Shown here piece by piece: positions 6,108-15,360 of a stretch of 21,048 bases of DNA. Within the stretch, counting starts at the first letter, position 1, and each line of letters opens with the position of its first letter. The stretch is from Streptococcus parasanguinis (GTDB lineage: Bacteria > Bacillota > Bacilli > Lactobacillales > Streptococcaceae): contig NZ_CABFMD010000012.1 of NCBI RefSeq assembly GCF_901875555.1, positions 1 to 21,048 on the forward strand. The letters run 5' to 3'. The notes beneath the pieces were generated by a model, which was given only the letters and a program-made list of their open reading frames with translations, had not been told where the DNA came from and made no database searches. A program made the position numbers and the translations under genes.

Positions 6108-7283
6108 CTAATCACTTAAGTAATCTTTCTTTATACAGAGTGCAACGGCGGCGTCTGCACCTGTATAATCACTGTATGGAACTATCTCAATGATGGGAGG
6201 AGTTTCAAGCAACATTTTAGGCTGAAAATTAATTGTTTCACAAAGATTATTGGCCAACTCTTTTTCAATAAGCATGGGGCTATGAATATATATTTTTTCA
6301 GAATCAATCATCATATTCAAATTATTAATACTTTGGGCAAGATAAACAATAGCTTGCCGTAAAAGATTGATGATTCCCTCATCGCCTAATCGATAAGCTT
6401 TTAAAATGACCTCTAAATCAATTAAATCAGCATCTGGTACTAAATGTGGCAAATAACTATTTGGAGTCTTATATAACATTTTTGCTTTTTTAATCAAATT
6501 GTTCTCTCCTACATACGTTTGAAGGCAACCTCTCCTTCCGCATCCACACAGTTCTCCGCTACTGTTAACAATCGTATGTCCAATTTCACCAATTAATAAA
6601 TTAGCTTTTCCATAAATCTCTCCATTATACATATATGAACAATGCATCCCCCTTGAAAAGTGGAAAAAAATAAAATTTTCATCATTCTTATTTCGTGGGA
6701 ATAATCTTTTTGATAAAGCCATACAATTTACATTATTGGAAAAATATACGGGAATCTCAATTGAGTCTTGGATTTTGTTTAGATCAAAATTTGACCAAAG
6801 CGGATTATTGGTAGTGATCACACCATCTTCTAAGTACCGACCTGGCAAGGAGAATCCAATGGATTTTATATGATTATTCGCTACTTCATCTAAAAAGTTT
6901 AACAGAGCATCAATGATTACTTGCTCTTTTCGTTTCTTTAAAATCTGTTCGTTTACTTCTATTAATTTTTCTTTTAATCTCTCTCCTAAATTATCCTCTA
7001 GAACAAAAGAAACATATTTTTCCGATATTTCACACCCAATGAAATAGGAATGCTGAGGTTTAACTTCTAAAAGAATCTTCCTTCTACCAACCTTGACATC
7101 TTTTTCATCCTCCCCCAGTTCATAAATGAGTCCTTCTTTAATTAATTCTCCTGTAATACTACTCGTCGTTGCAGGTGTGATTCCTGTATCTTTAGCTATA
7201 TCTATCCTAGATATTGGGCCTTTAGAATAAATCTTATCCAGAATAATAGACCTTAATTGAAGCTGTTTTTTTGATAATTCCAT
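6108..7283 (-). CDS. ROK-family transcriptional repressor (XylR/NagC type)
   Basis: This is a sugar-responsive DNA-binding regulator of the ROK family. A winged helix-turn-helix lies at residues about 8-58 (GPISRIDIAKDTGITPATTS, then ITGELIKEGLIYE). The ROK sugar-binding fold follows at 75-385. The family signature is present: E233-IGH, then C246, C248 and C253 in CGCGRRGCLQTY, the zinc site. The kinase motifs are lost: the usual DxGGT phosphate loop reads IGCEISEKYVS, and the catalytic Asp of the NDxN motif is Asn (SNNVN, 182-186). It should therefore sense a sugar and not phosphorylate it. It has 391 residues, normal for this class. AAGGAG lies 8 bases before the ATG. It diverges from the DUF7916-PTS operon across 205 bp, so it is very likely that operon's regulator. 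The inducer is unknown. Confidence 0.88.
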   Translation of the reverse strand: MELSKKQLQLRSIILDKIYSKGPISRIDIAKDTGITPATTSSITGELIKEGLIYELGEDEKDVKVGRRKILLEVKPQHSYFIGCEISEKYVSFVLEDNLGERLKEKLIEVNEQILKKRKEQVIIDALLNFLDEVANNHIKSIGFSLPGRYLEDGVITTNNPLWSNFDLNKIQDSIEIPVYFSNNVNCMALSKRLFPRNKNDENFIFFHFSRGMHCSYMYNGEIYGKANLLIGEIGHTIVNSSGELCGCGRRGCLQTYVGENNLIKKAKMLYKTPNSYLPHLVPDADLIDLEVILKAYRLGDEGIINLLRQAIVYLAQSINNLNMMIDSEKIYIHSPMLIEKELANNLCETINFQPKMLLETPPIIEIVPYSDYTGADAAVALCIKKDYLSD

Positions 7284-7319
7284 TCCTTACACTCCTTATC
7301 CTAATTCCATTTTATATAA

Positions 7320-7445
7320 ATTATAAAAAATAATCAAATATATGAGATTACTCTTGATTTTCCTAATCTTTTGTTGTAAAATATAAATAACAAAAAATAA
7401 TCAATTAGAAAAATTTAAATGATATATCATATAAATGATTATTTT
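7320..7445. promoter_or_regulatory. Divergent promoters with repeated AATAATCA motif (candidate ROK operator)
   Basis: Plus strand: TTGATT (7354-7359), a 17-base spacer and TAAAAT (7377-7382) form a good promoter for the PTS operon, leaving a leader of about 100 bases. Minus strand: TATAAT (complement of 7320-7325) is the likely -10 for the ROK gene. The 13-mer AAAAAATAATCAA occurs at 7325-7337 and again at 7392-7404, and its core is inverted as TGATTATTTT at 7436-7445. Between the last two lies the perfect palindrome ATGATATATCAT (7419-7430). One copy overlaps the ROK promoter and two lie just downstream of the PTS start, as expected for a repressor of both. Protein binding is inferred. Confidence 0.5.
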
Positions 7446-7488
7446 ATGAAATTAAATAATGTTACATTTGACATCATAAGGAGAAAAA

Positions 7489-8385
7489 ATGAAAAGATTC
7501 ATAAGTGCAAATGCTTCTGAAATCCTGAGTATGTCTAAAGATGAACTCAAGAAAAGTATACAAGCAAGTGAAGGTAGAATCGTTTTATCTGAAAATGTTT
7601 GTACTAGAGAAGCATCAATTGGAGACATTACCAATTCAGAAATCGCAAGAGCCTTTGGGGCAGACTTAATATTATTAAACTGTTTTGATGCTTTCCATCC
7701 CTTCATTTTTGGAATCGACAAAGAAGTACCAAATGTAGTTCTAGAACTAAAAAGATTAGTAGGTTGTCCTATAGGAATTAATCTCGAACCCGTAAGTGAG
7801 GATATCATAGCATCTGAAACTATACAAAAGATCCCTGAAGGACGTCAAGCTAGCATTGAAACCTTCAAAGCAATTGATCAATTAGGATTTGATTTCGTAT
7901 GTTTAACAGGTAATCCTGGTACTGGAGTTAGTAATGACGCTATTATATCCGCTACTAAGCAAGCTAAACAGTATTTTTCAGGATTAATTATAGCCGGGAA
8001 GATGCATGGAGCAGGAGTAAAGGAACCTGTAGTAAACATTCAAACAGTTGAGCAATTACTAGATGCTGGTGCAGATATTATCCTAGTTCCTGCTGTTGGA
8101 ACCGTTCCATCGTTTAATGATCGTGAATTACGTCAGATATCAGATCTAGTCCATGAAAAAGGGGGACTCGTTTTAAGCGCTATTGGAACAAGCCAAGAAA
8201 CATCTGATACCGATGTCATTAAAGAAATTGCAATTCGAAATAAAATAGGAGGTGTTGATATTCAACATATTGGTGACGCAGGATATGGAGGTGTAGCACC
8301 AATCGAAAATATTTATACATTAAGTACAGCAATTAGAGGGGTTCGGCATACAATCTCTCGAATAGCAAGATCTATTAATCGTTAA
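7489..8385 (+). CDS. DUF7916-like protein of unknown function, PTS-associated
   Basis: This is a 298-residue soluble protein with no signal or membrane segment. I recognise it as the conserved PTS-linked family now labelled, to my memory, DUF7916, earlier annotated loosely as HAD-like or PEP-phosphonomutase-like. The strand-loop pattern suggests a TIM barrel: GRIVLSENVC, ADLILLNCFD, CPIGINLEPVS, GFDFVCLTGNPGTGVSN, LIIAGKMHGAG, ADIILVPAVGTVPSF, and a C-terminal glycine-rich loop (IQHIGDAGYGGVAP). Such glycine-rich loops at strand ends often bind phosphate, so a phosphosugar substrate is plausible. It starts an operon with EIIB (15 bases downstream) and EIIC, behind a good RBS (AAGGAG, 7 bases before ATG). 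It may act on the sugar phosphate delivered by that PTS, but the reaction is unknown and I claim none. Confidence 0.7.
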   Translation: MKRFISANASEILSMSKDELKKSIQASEGRIVLSENVCTREASIGDITNSEIARAFGADLILLNCFDAFHPFIFGIDKEVPNVVLELKRLVGCPIGINLEPVSEDIIASETIQKIPEGRQASIETFKAIDQLGFDFVCLTGNPGTGVSNDAIISATKQAKQYFSGLIIAGKMHGAGVKEPVVNIQTVEQLLDAGADIILVPAVGTVPSFNDRELRQISDLVHEKGGLVLSAIGTSQETSDTDVIKEIAIRNKIGGVDIQHIGDAGYGGVAPIENIYTLSTAIRGVRHTISRIARSINR

Positions 8386-8399
8386 GAAAGGAAATTATT

Positions 8400-8726
8400 A
8401 TGGATTCAAAAATTACAATCATGTTGGCTTGTGCAGCAGGTATGAGCACTAGTCTATTAGTTACAAAAATGCAACAAGCAGCTGAAGAACAAGGAGTTAC
8501 AGCCGAAATATTTGCTATTCCTGCTTCTGAAATTATGGATTATACAGAAGAAAAACACATTGATGTCCTTCTGTTAGGACCTCAAGTGAGCTATATGCTA
8601 AGTGACTTAAAAGTTAAGTTTGAAGCAGAATCATTCCCAATCGCAAGTATACCTACAATTGATTATGGAATGATGAATGGTAAGAAAGTACTTGAATTTG
8701 CTTTAGACAAAATCAAAGAACAATAA
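8400..8726 (+). CDS. PTS EIIB, lactose/cellobiose (chitobiose) family
   Basis: This cytoplasmic phosphocarrier takes a phosphate from EIIA onto a cysteine and passes it to the sugar bound by EIIC. The active-site loop is MLACAAGMSTSLL, with C11 as the phospho-cysteine directly after the first beta strand. The rest (ADEI/IPASEIMDY-type helix, VLLLGPQVSYML, PIASIPTIDYGMMNG) follows the EIIB-Lac/Cel fold. It has 108 residues, typical for a free EIIB. AAAGGAA precedes the ATG. It lies between the DUF7916-like gene and EIIC. No EIIA is encoded in this cassette. The only EIIA of the right family in the window is lacF, in the separate lac cluster. Confidence 0.93.
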   Translation: MDSKITIMLACAAGMSTSLLVTKMQQAAEEQGVTAEIFAIPASEIMDYTEEKHIDVLLLGPQVSYMLSDLKVKFEAESFPIASIPTIDYGMMNGKKVLEFALDKIKEQ

Positions 8727-8792
8727 TATCATAGTCAACAATTTTCCTTTATAATACCAATTAATCTAAATCATAAATTTGGAGGAAACACC

Positions 8793-10148
8793 ATGAATTC
8801 TTTCCTAAATAAATTACAAGAAAAATTAGCACCTATTGCTGGTAAAGTCGGAAATCAACGCTTTCTTGTTGCCCTACGTGATTCGTTCGTTGGAACAATG
8901 CCCTGTATCATGGCAGGATCACTCGCACTACTATTAAATGCGTTTTTAGTAGATTTGCCACAACAATTTGGCTTAACGTCCATCACTTCTACTTTTCAAT
9001 GGCTAGTCGATATCAACAATTTAGTCTTTAAAGGTAGTATTCCAATTGTTTCACTTTTATTTGTTTACTGTCTCGGAGTAAACGTTGCTAAAATTTATAA
9101 GACTGATACAACATCATCCGGTCTTATTGCCTTAGCTTCTTTCATCATTTCAATCGGAAATAGTACCGTTCAAACTTTTGATATCAAGAATCTTGGATCT
9201 ACTCATTTAAGTAGTGTCCTTAAGGGAATTGATAATATTTCTGTAGAAGGAAACAAACTATTAGTAACTGTCGGAAATATTCTTCCAGGAAATCACATTA
9301 ATGCAAGAGGATATTTTACAGCAATAATAATTGGATTTGTGGCTTCTATTATCTTCTGTAAAGCAGTTAACAAGAATTGGGTTATCAAACTTCCAGAATC
9401 AGTTCCACCAGCAATTTCAAAAGCTTTTCTTTCAATTATCCCAGGTTTTATTGCCATGTATTTTGTAGCAATTTTCACCTATATCTTTAATAGCTTTAGT
9501 CATGACATTCTTATCGATTGGATTTATAAAGTACTTCAAACTCCTTTATTAGGTCTATCTCAAACATTCTTTGCTGTTATTTTAATGGTATTCCTAAATA
9601 AATTATTCTGGTTCTTTGGACTACACGGGGGAAATGTCTTAGCTCCAATTATGGAGGGATTATTTGGGGTAGCGATGCTAGCAAACTTGGAAGCCTTTCA
9701 AAAGGGCGAAGCTATTCCTTACCTATGGAATAGCGGTTCATTTGGTGCATTTGTTTGGTTTGATGGACTTGGTTTAGTCATTGCTATTTTAATCGCTTCT
9801 AAAAACAAACACTATAGAGAAGTGGCAAAACTAGGGCTTGCACCTGGATTGTTTAACATTGGTGAACCTGTCAATTATGGTCTTCCAGTCGTATTGAATC
9901 CATTACTATTTATCCCTTACCTTCTTGGTCCATGTCTAATGGTTACCGTTGCCTACTTTGCTACTTCATTTGGGCTAGTGTCTCCGGTAACCCAAAACGT
10001 AACATGGGTAATGCCTCCAATTCTATACGGTTTCTTCTCTACCGGATTTGATTGGCGTTCTATTATACTTTCTGTTGTCAACTTAGCTATTTGCACCTTT
10101 ATGTATCTACCTTTCGTTAAAATGGCAGATAAAGTACAATTAGACTAA
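8793..10148 (+). CDS. PTS EIIC, cellobiose/lactose family permease
   Basis: This is the membrane channel of a PTS sugar importer, 451 residues with about ten hydrophobic segments. The N-terminus (NKLQEKLAPIAGKVGNQRFL, then ALRDSFVGTMPCIMAGS) and the signature loop NIGEPVNYGLPVVLNPLLF (about 357-375) are those of the Lac/Cel EIIC family. FWFFGLHGGNVLAPIMEG (about 271-288) is the second conserved block. The sugar is not predictable: related permeases take cellobiose, chitobiose, lactose and others. Read with its neighbours, it forms a B-C permease whose EIIA must come from elsewhere. GGAGG lies 7 bases before the ATG, 66 bases after the EIIB stop. It is followed by a strong terminator. Confidence 0.92.
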   Translation: MNSFLNKLQEKLAPIAGKVGNQRFLVALRDSFVGTMPCIMAGSLALLLNAFLVDLPQQFGLTSITSTFQWLVDINNLVFKGSIPIVSLLFVYCLGVNVAKIYKTDTTSSGLIALASFIISIGNSTVQTFDIKNLGSTHLSSVLKGIDNISVEGNKLLVTVGNILPGNHINARGYFTAIIIGFVASIIFCKAVNKNWVIKLPESVPPAISKAFLSIIPGFIAMYFVAIFTYIFNSFSHDILIDWIYKVLQTPLLGLSQTFFAVILMVFLNKLFWFFGLHGGNVLAPIMEGLFGVAMLANLEAFQKGEAIPYLWNSGSFGAFVWFDGLGLVIAILIASKNKHYREVAKLGLAPGLFNIGEPVNYGLPVVLNPLLFIPYLLGPCLMVTVAYFATSFGLVSPVTQNVTWVMPPILYGFFSTGFDWRSIILSVVNLAICTFMYLPFVKMADKVQLD

Positions 10149-10181
10149 GAGATAATCTCATAAATCGACTGATGAATATAA

Positions 10182-10224
10182 AAAAGGTAATTTACTAAAT
10201 TAGACAGTAAATTACCTTTTATTT
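10182..10224 (+). terminator. Terminator of the DUF7916-PTS operon
   Basis: AAAAGGTAATTTACT (10182-10196) and AGTAAATTACCTTTT (10206-10220) form a perfect 15-bp stem with a 9-base loop, followed by ATTT. It lies 33 bases after the EIIC stop. Confidence 0.88.
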
Positions 10225-10378
10225 AACTATTTTATGATACATTGCAAGAAACGCAGGCTGATTGATAAACACGTTTGTCTGTTGAGAGCTTAAACAAGTT
10301 ATCAACAGATTACAGTTCATTTCCTAAATTAATTACTGTGCTAATCTCCCTTTTATCATTCAATTTGAATTCTTACTC
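10221..10378. other. Intergenic stretch without a recognisable gene
   Basis: The only structure seen is a 7-bp inverted repeat, CTGTTGA (10279-10285) and TCAACAG (10302-10308). No promoter, RNA gene or protein family is recognised. It adjoins a pseudogene and may be eroded coding sequence. Confidence 0.4.
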
Positions 10379-10565
10379 TTAGTAAATCCATTCCGTCCCA
10401 CAGTCCTCTGCCGCAGCCAACATTTTAGGATCCGGGACCGCATCTGAAATAATCGTTTTGTAGGCAGACAGTTGATTAATTTTATAAAATCCAGTATGGA
10501 AAAATTTTGTTTGGTCAACCAACAAAATCGTATTTTTAGCCCTTTCGATTAAATTATAGCTTGAT
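10379..10565 (-). pseudogene. C-terminal remnant of a DeoR-family regulator
   Basis: On the minus strand one frame reads YNLIERAKNTILLVDQTKFF, then HTGFYKINQLSAYKTIISD, then AVPDPKMLAAAEDCGTEWIY, and stops at 10379-10381. The ILLVDQTKF...TIISD pattern is the C-terminal effector-domain end of DeoR/GlpR-type repressors; compare YLLMDSSKIGKEDFTS...AVITD in the intact lacR of this window. The N-terminal helix-turn-helix and most of the sensor domain are absent: going upstream a TGA appears in frame just before the match, and a terminator follows. It is not a copy of this lacR, since the residues differ widely. It may be the remnant of a regulator whose target genes were lost or replaced. Confidence 0.7.
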
Positions 10566-10571
10566 CACCAT

Positions 10572-10623
10572 ATAAAAAAACAAGACTGAATAAATCTTTG
10601 AATAACATTCATTCAGTCTTGTT
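10572..10623 (-). terminator. Terminator of the lac operon (after lacX)
   Basis: AACAAGACTGAAT (10579-10591) and ATTCAGTCTTGTT (10611-10623) form a perfect 13-bp stem. Read on the minus strand the stem runs into TTTTTTTATA, a strong U-tract. It lies 136 bases beyond the lacX stop and is the only strong terminator downstream of the lac cluster. Confidence 0.85.
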
Positions 10624-10668
10624 CTTCTATTTTCAATCAAACTTTCCATCGCTATCATCTACAATCAA

Positions 10669-10735
10669 CGATAGTCCAAGTCAAAAATTGTCTCAATTGA
10701 ACATTATTTTAAAGGAGGGAGATCTTGGACTATCG
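10669..10735. repeat. 12-bp perfect inverted repeat with 43-base loop
   Basis: CGATAGTCCAAG (10669-10680) and CTTGGACTATCG (10724-10735) are exact complements. They lie in the 3' untranslated region of lacX, before the operon terminator. The loop holds AAAGGAGGG (10711-10719), which on the plus strand precedes TTG-GAC-TAT-CGC-TAA, a four-codon frame that is probably coincidental. The function is unknown. Confidence 0.6.
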
Positions 10736-10758
10736 CTAATAAACAAGTATGATAGAGG

Positions 10759-11643
10759 CTAGATTCCTAGCACTTCAATGACAAAACTCTTTCGATCAGC
10801 TTGCTTTGGTTCAACAAATGAAACATCCCGTTTTTGATCAAACTGGTCAGATTCCTCTAAAGAGGTAGATAGACCACTCCAAGGTTCCAAAGCGATGAAT
10901 GGACCTTTATTGGTCGTAGACCATAAGATCAGATGAGGGAAGTCCTTAAATTGTAACTGAATTCCCTTATCATGCTTTTTCGATTTCAGACGGATACTTC
11001 TTGAGGACAATTGATCAAGTGTTACCGCATCTTTTTCAAAAATCTTGAAGTCCAAATCAAGTGTTTTTTGACCTTGCAAGAACGGCGTACGATCTTGTAC
11101 ATCTAAAAGCCCTGTATCAGGAAATTGTTTTGGAACTGTACAAGTTTCCTCATTTTCAAATTCCAAATAATAATCTTCATAAGCTTCATCCGCAAGAAGA
11201 GGGCAATTGAAACCAGGGTGACCACCAATAAAGTAAGGCATCACTTCATCTGAAAGATTTTCAACAATGTATTCTGTTACAATTGATTTTTCTTTCAAAG
11301 TATACAAAATACTCAACTTAAAATGATAAGGATATTGCTCAAACATCTCTGGAGTATCTTCAATTGTAAACTTCACTTGGTGATCGTTTACAGGATGAGC
11401 CTGGAATGTTTTTTTGCGGACCAATCCATGTCTTGGAAGTTGACCCACTTTTTGACCAAATAAGGCCTTATCGTCACGGACACTCCCGCAATTCGGGAAT
11501 AAGACTGGCGCTTGGCCACTCCAATAAGTTGCATCCCCTTGCCAGAGGTATTCAACCCCGTCTTTGTCCTTAATGGAAGAAAGGGCTCCTCCGACTTCTT
11601 GGAATTGGACAGTTAAGTAATCATTTTTTAATTCAATCGTCAC
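10759..11643 (-). CDS. lacX: LacX-like aldose 1-epimerase family protein
   Basis: This belongs to the galactose mutarotase-like superfamily and is most like LacX, the last gene of the lactococcal lac operon. It would interconvert the anomers of a sugar or sugar phosphate; the substrate of LacX is not established. It has 294 residues. The N-terminus TIELKNDYLTVQFQEVGGAL, the block YWSGQAPVLFPNCGSVRDD, a central YFIGGHPGFNCPL (the conserved His of the family) and FIALEPWSGLS near the end are visible. The start is the GTG at 11641-11643, preceded by AGGA at 7 bases. The upstream in-frame ATG (11697) would add 18 residues without family similarity and no RBS. It is last in the lac transcription unit, 144 bases after lacG, with no strong terminator between. 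Confidence 0.87.
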   Translation of the reverse strand: MTIELKNDYLTVQFQEVGGALSSIKDKDGVEYLWQGDATYWSGQAPVLFPNCGSVRDDKALFGQKVGQLPRHGLVRKKTFQAHPVNDHQVKFTIEDTPEMFEQYPYHFKLSILYTLKEKSIVTEYIVENLSDEVMPYFIGGHPGFNCPLLADEAYEDYYLEFENEETCTVPKQFPDTGLLDVQDRTPFLQGQKTLDLDFKIFEKDAVTLDQLSSRSIRLKSKKHDKGIQLQFKDFPHLILWSTTNKGPFIALEPWSGLSTSLEESDQFDQKRDVSFVEPKQADRKSFVIEVLGI

Positions 11644-11777
11644 AATCAATTCCTTTCTTTTTGTTATTGAAAAGGGAAAAAATCTACATCGAAACAAACG
11701 ATACAGACTTTTTCAAAGACCATTTTATGAAAATCTTTGACCTTTTCTAGAGTATTGGATAACAAAATAGGATACCT

Positions 11778-13269
<1,492 letters not shown>

Positions 13270-13296
13270 CACTTCAATCAACAGTAAATCTATTTA

Positions 13297-14997
13297 TTAT
13301 TGAAATTGTTCTTGAACGAATGCAAGAGCGCCTTTACCATCACGAGTCAACTTGATGTATTGAGCTCCTTCAGTCTTAGCCAATTTGATTCCAAGTTTAT
13401 CTGTTTCAGCCTTCATATCTTCATAGTTTGAAGCTACTTGAGGAGCAAGGATAACAAGGTCAAATTCTGGCAACATTTCACGGTGAGCACCGTAGCCACC
13501 AGCAGCAGCCTTCACAGGAACATTGTATTCTGCAGCAGCTTTATTCAAAGCGTTGGCAAGAAGTCCACTAGTTCCACCACCGGCACAAAGAACCAATACG
13601 TTTGTTTCTTTTGTGATATTGTTTTGAACTGGTTCACCTTCAACACCAGCTTTTTCAAGAATAGCATCTGCTTTAGCAGTGTTGAAGTTTGCAGCAACTT
13701 TTTCTTTCAAGCTATCGTTTGATTTACCTGAACGTTCTTCTTCAAGAATTTGTTCATCGTAAACTTTAACGAATGGGTAGTAAATGATCACGTCTACTAC
13801 AACAAGAAGTGCAGCAAGGATGAATGAAAGTACTTGGAAGTTTGTACCAAGAACAATACCAAGAGGTCCAGGAGTTACCCATGGAAGGTTAGCAGAGAAT
13901 GAGTTCATTCCCAAGGTATCAACGAAGAATTTGAAGATCCATACGTTTGCAATTGGAGCAAAGATAAATGGAACAAAGAAGATTGGGTTCAATACAATTG
14001 GAGCACCGAACAAGATTGGTTCGTTTACACCGAAGAATGTAGGAACAACAGAAGCACGTCCGATTGCACGGTTCCGTTCTGATTTACACAACCACATGAA
14101 GAGGAATGGAACAATCAAGGTTGCACCAGTACCACCCATGGTAACGATAAACATTTGAGTACCAGATGTGATGACTTTATCGGCATGTTGTCCAGCTTGA
14201 ATCAAATGCAAGTTGTTATCAATATTCGCGTAAGTAATCGCAGCGATCGCTGGTTCTACGATTGAAGGACCATGGATACCAACAAACCAGAAGAAGGCAT
14301 AAGCACCAAAGATGAAGGTAATACCAAGGTATCCGTCTGCAGCTGAGAAGAGTGGAGCAAGAAGAGTACCAATTGATTCAGCAACTGTTACATGAAGGCT
14401 TGCTTTCACAACTAATTCAAGTGCATACAAGAGTACAACTGACAATGTAAATGGAATCAAGTCTTTAAATACTTGTGAAATATTTGGTGGAACCTCGTCC
14501 GGCATGCGGATCGTCACATTATTTTTCACACAGACTTTGTAAACATTAACAGTAACGAATGCAGCAATAAAGGCTGTTAGCAACCCTTTTGTCCCCATGA
14601 ACGCTGTTAAGAATCCGCCTTCTTTAGCAGGTTCAGCAGCCATGAGCAAGAAGCCAACCATAGAAGCTAACATTGTAGAAATGAAGTTGATTTGGTTGGT
14701 TGCTGGAAGGTCACGGTTCATTGAATCAGTCAAAGCCTTAGCCGTTGTACCACCAACGAAGAAGGCCAAGATGCCCATAGAATAGTTATATGGAGTCATC
14801 AAGAAAGTTTCAATATCTTTAGACCAGTGGAATCCCCATGCGTTTGGTACATACGCAATCAGGATGAAGATAGATGAGAATAAGATTACAGGCATCCCTG
14901 CAATGAAACCATCACGAATCGCTCGCAAATATTTATTACGAGAAATCTTCTCAAAGAATGGTTTCCCTTTTTCAATAAGCTCAATGAGTTTGTTCAT
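13297..14997 (-). CDS. lacE: PTS lactose-specific EIICB LacE
   Basis: This is the lactose permease and phosphotransferase of the PTS, a fusion of membrane EIIC (residues 1-about 415) and cytoplasmic EIIB (about 463-566). EIIC has many hydrophobic segments and the family signature [18 protein letters not shown] (321-338). The EIIB domain begins [17 protein letters not shown] with phospho-cysteine C471. A charged, flexible linker ([15 protein letters not shown]) joins them. It receives phosphate from LacF and delivers lactose-6-phosphate to LacG. It has 566 residues, the usual length. Its ATG overlaps the last base of the lacF stop (TAATG), giving translational coupling. Compared with the separate B and C genes at 8400-10148, the fused form is the true lactose type. 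Confidence 0.97.
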   Translation of the reverse strand: MNKLIELIEKGKPFFEKISRNKYLRAIRDGFIAGMPVILFSSIFILIAYVPNAWGFHWSKDIETFLMTPYNYSMGILAFFVGGTTAKALTDSMNRDLPATNQINFISTMLASMVGFLLMAAEPAKEGGFLTAFMGTKGLLTAFIAAFVTVNVYKVCVKNNVTIRMPDEVPPNISQVFKDLIPFTLSVVLLYALELVVKASLHVTVAESIGTLLAPLFSAADGYLGITFIFGAYAFFWFVGIHGPSIVEPAIAAITYANIDNNLHLIQAGQHADKVITSGTQMFIVTMGGTGATLIVPFLFMWLCKSERNRAIGRASVVPTFFGVNEPILFGAPIVLNPIFFVPFIFAPIANVWIFKFFVDTLGMNSFSANLPWVTPGPLGIVLGTNFQVLSFILAALLVVVDVIIYYPFVKVYDEQILEEERSGKSNDSLKEKVAANFNTAKADAILEKAGVEGEPVQNNITKETNVLVLCAGGGTSGLLANALNKAAAEYNVPVKAAAGGYGAHREMLPEFDLVILAPQVASNYEDMKAETDKLGIKLAKTEGAQYIKLTRDGKGALAFVQEQFQ

Positions 14998-15314
14998 TAT
15001 TTAGCTCCCCTTTTGTATAATTCGATGAGATGATGAATCACATCTTTTAACAAGATGGTTGTCATCAAGTGATCCTGTCCGTGCATCATGGTGATGCTGT
15101 ATGGAATTTCTTCGCCCGCAGCTTCTTGAGCAAGCATAGATGTTTGCGCTTTGTGAGCTTCTGCAATGCAACCACCTGCTTCTTCAACAAGAGCTTCTGC
15201 TTTAGCAAAATCGCCAGCTTCAGCTTGTTTTAAAGCTTCAAGTAGTTTAGAACGAGCATCACCAGCATAAGCGACAATTTCAAAGCCAAGCAATTGGACT
15301 TCTTCTCTATTCAT
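14997..15314 (-). CDS. lacF: PTS lactose-specific EIIA LacF
   Basis: This is the cytoplasmic phosphocarrier of the lactose PTS. It accepts phosphate from HPr and hands it to the EIIB domain of LacE. It has 105 residues, all-helical by composition. The active site is H78 in the block [12 protein letters not shown], the same position as in the staphylococcal EIIA-Lac. The second conserved segment [14 protein letters not shown] (about 15-28) and the closing helix [16 protein letters not shown] are present. AAGGAGG lies 7 bases before the ATG. It is the only EIIA gene in the window and could in principle also serve the EIIB-EIIC pair at 8400-10148, which lacks its own; that is speculation. Confidence 0.96.
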   Translation of the reverse strand: MNREEVQLLGFEIVAYAGDARSKLLEALKQAEAGDFAKAEALVEEAGGCIAEAHKAQTSMLAQEAAGEEIPYSITMMHGQDHLMTTILLKDVIHHLIELYKRGAK

Positions 15315-15360
15315 AATAGTTCCTCCTTATAATTTTAATGATATAGAGCAAATTAATTTT

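Noticed and set aside
8400..10148. Assigning cellobiose or lactose as the substrate of this EIIB-EIIC pair
   Set aside because: Family membership does not give the sugar, and no glycosidase or EIIA in the cassette helps to decide.
13438..14785. Plus-strand frames opposite lacE
   Set aside because: These are antisense shadows of lacE without coding signals.
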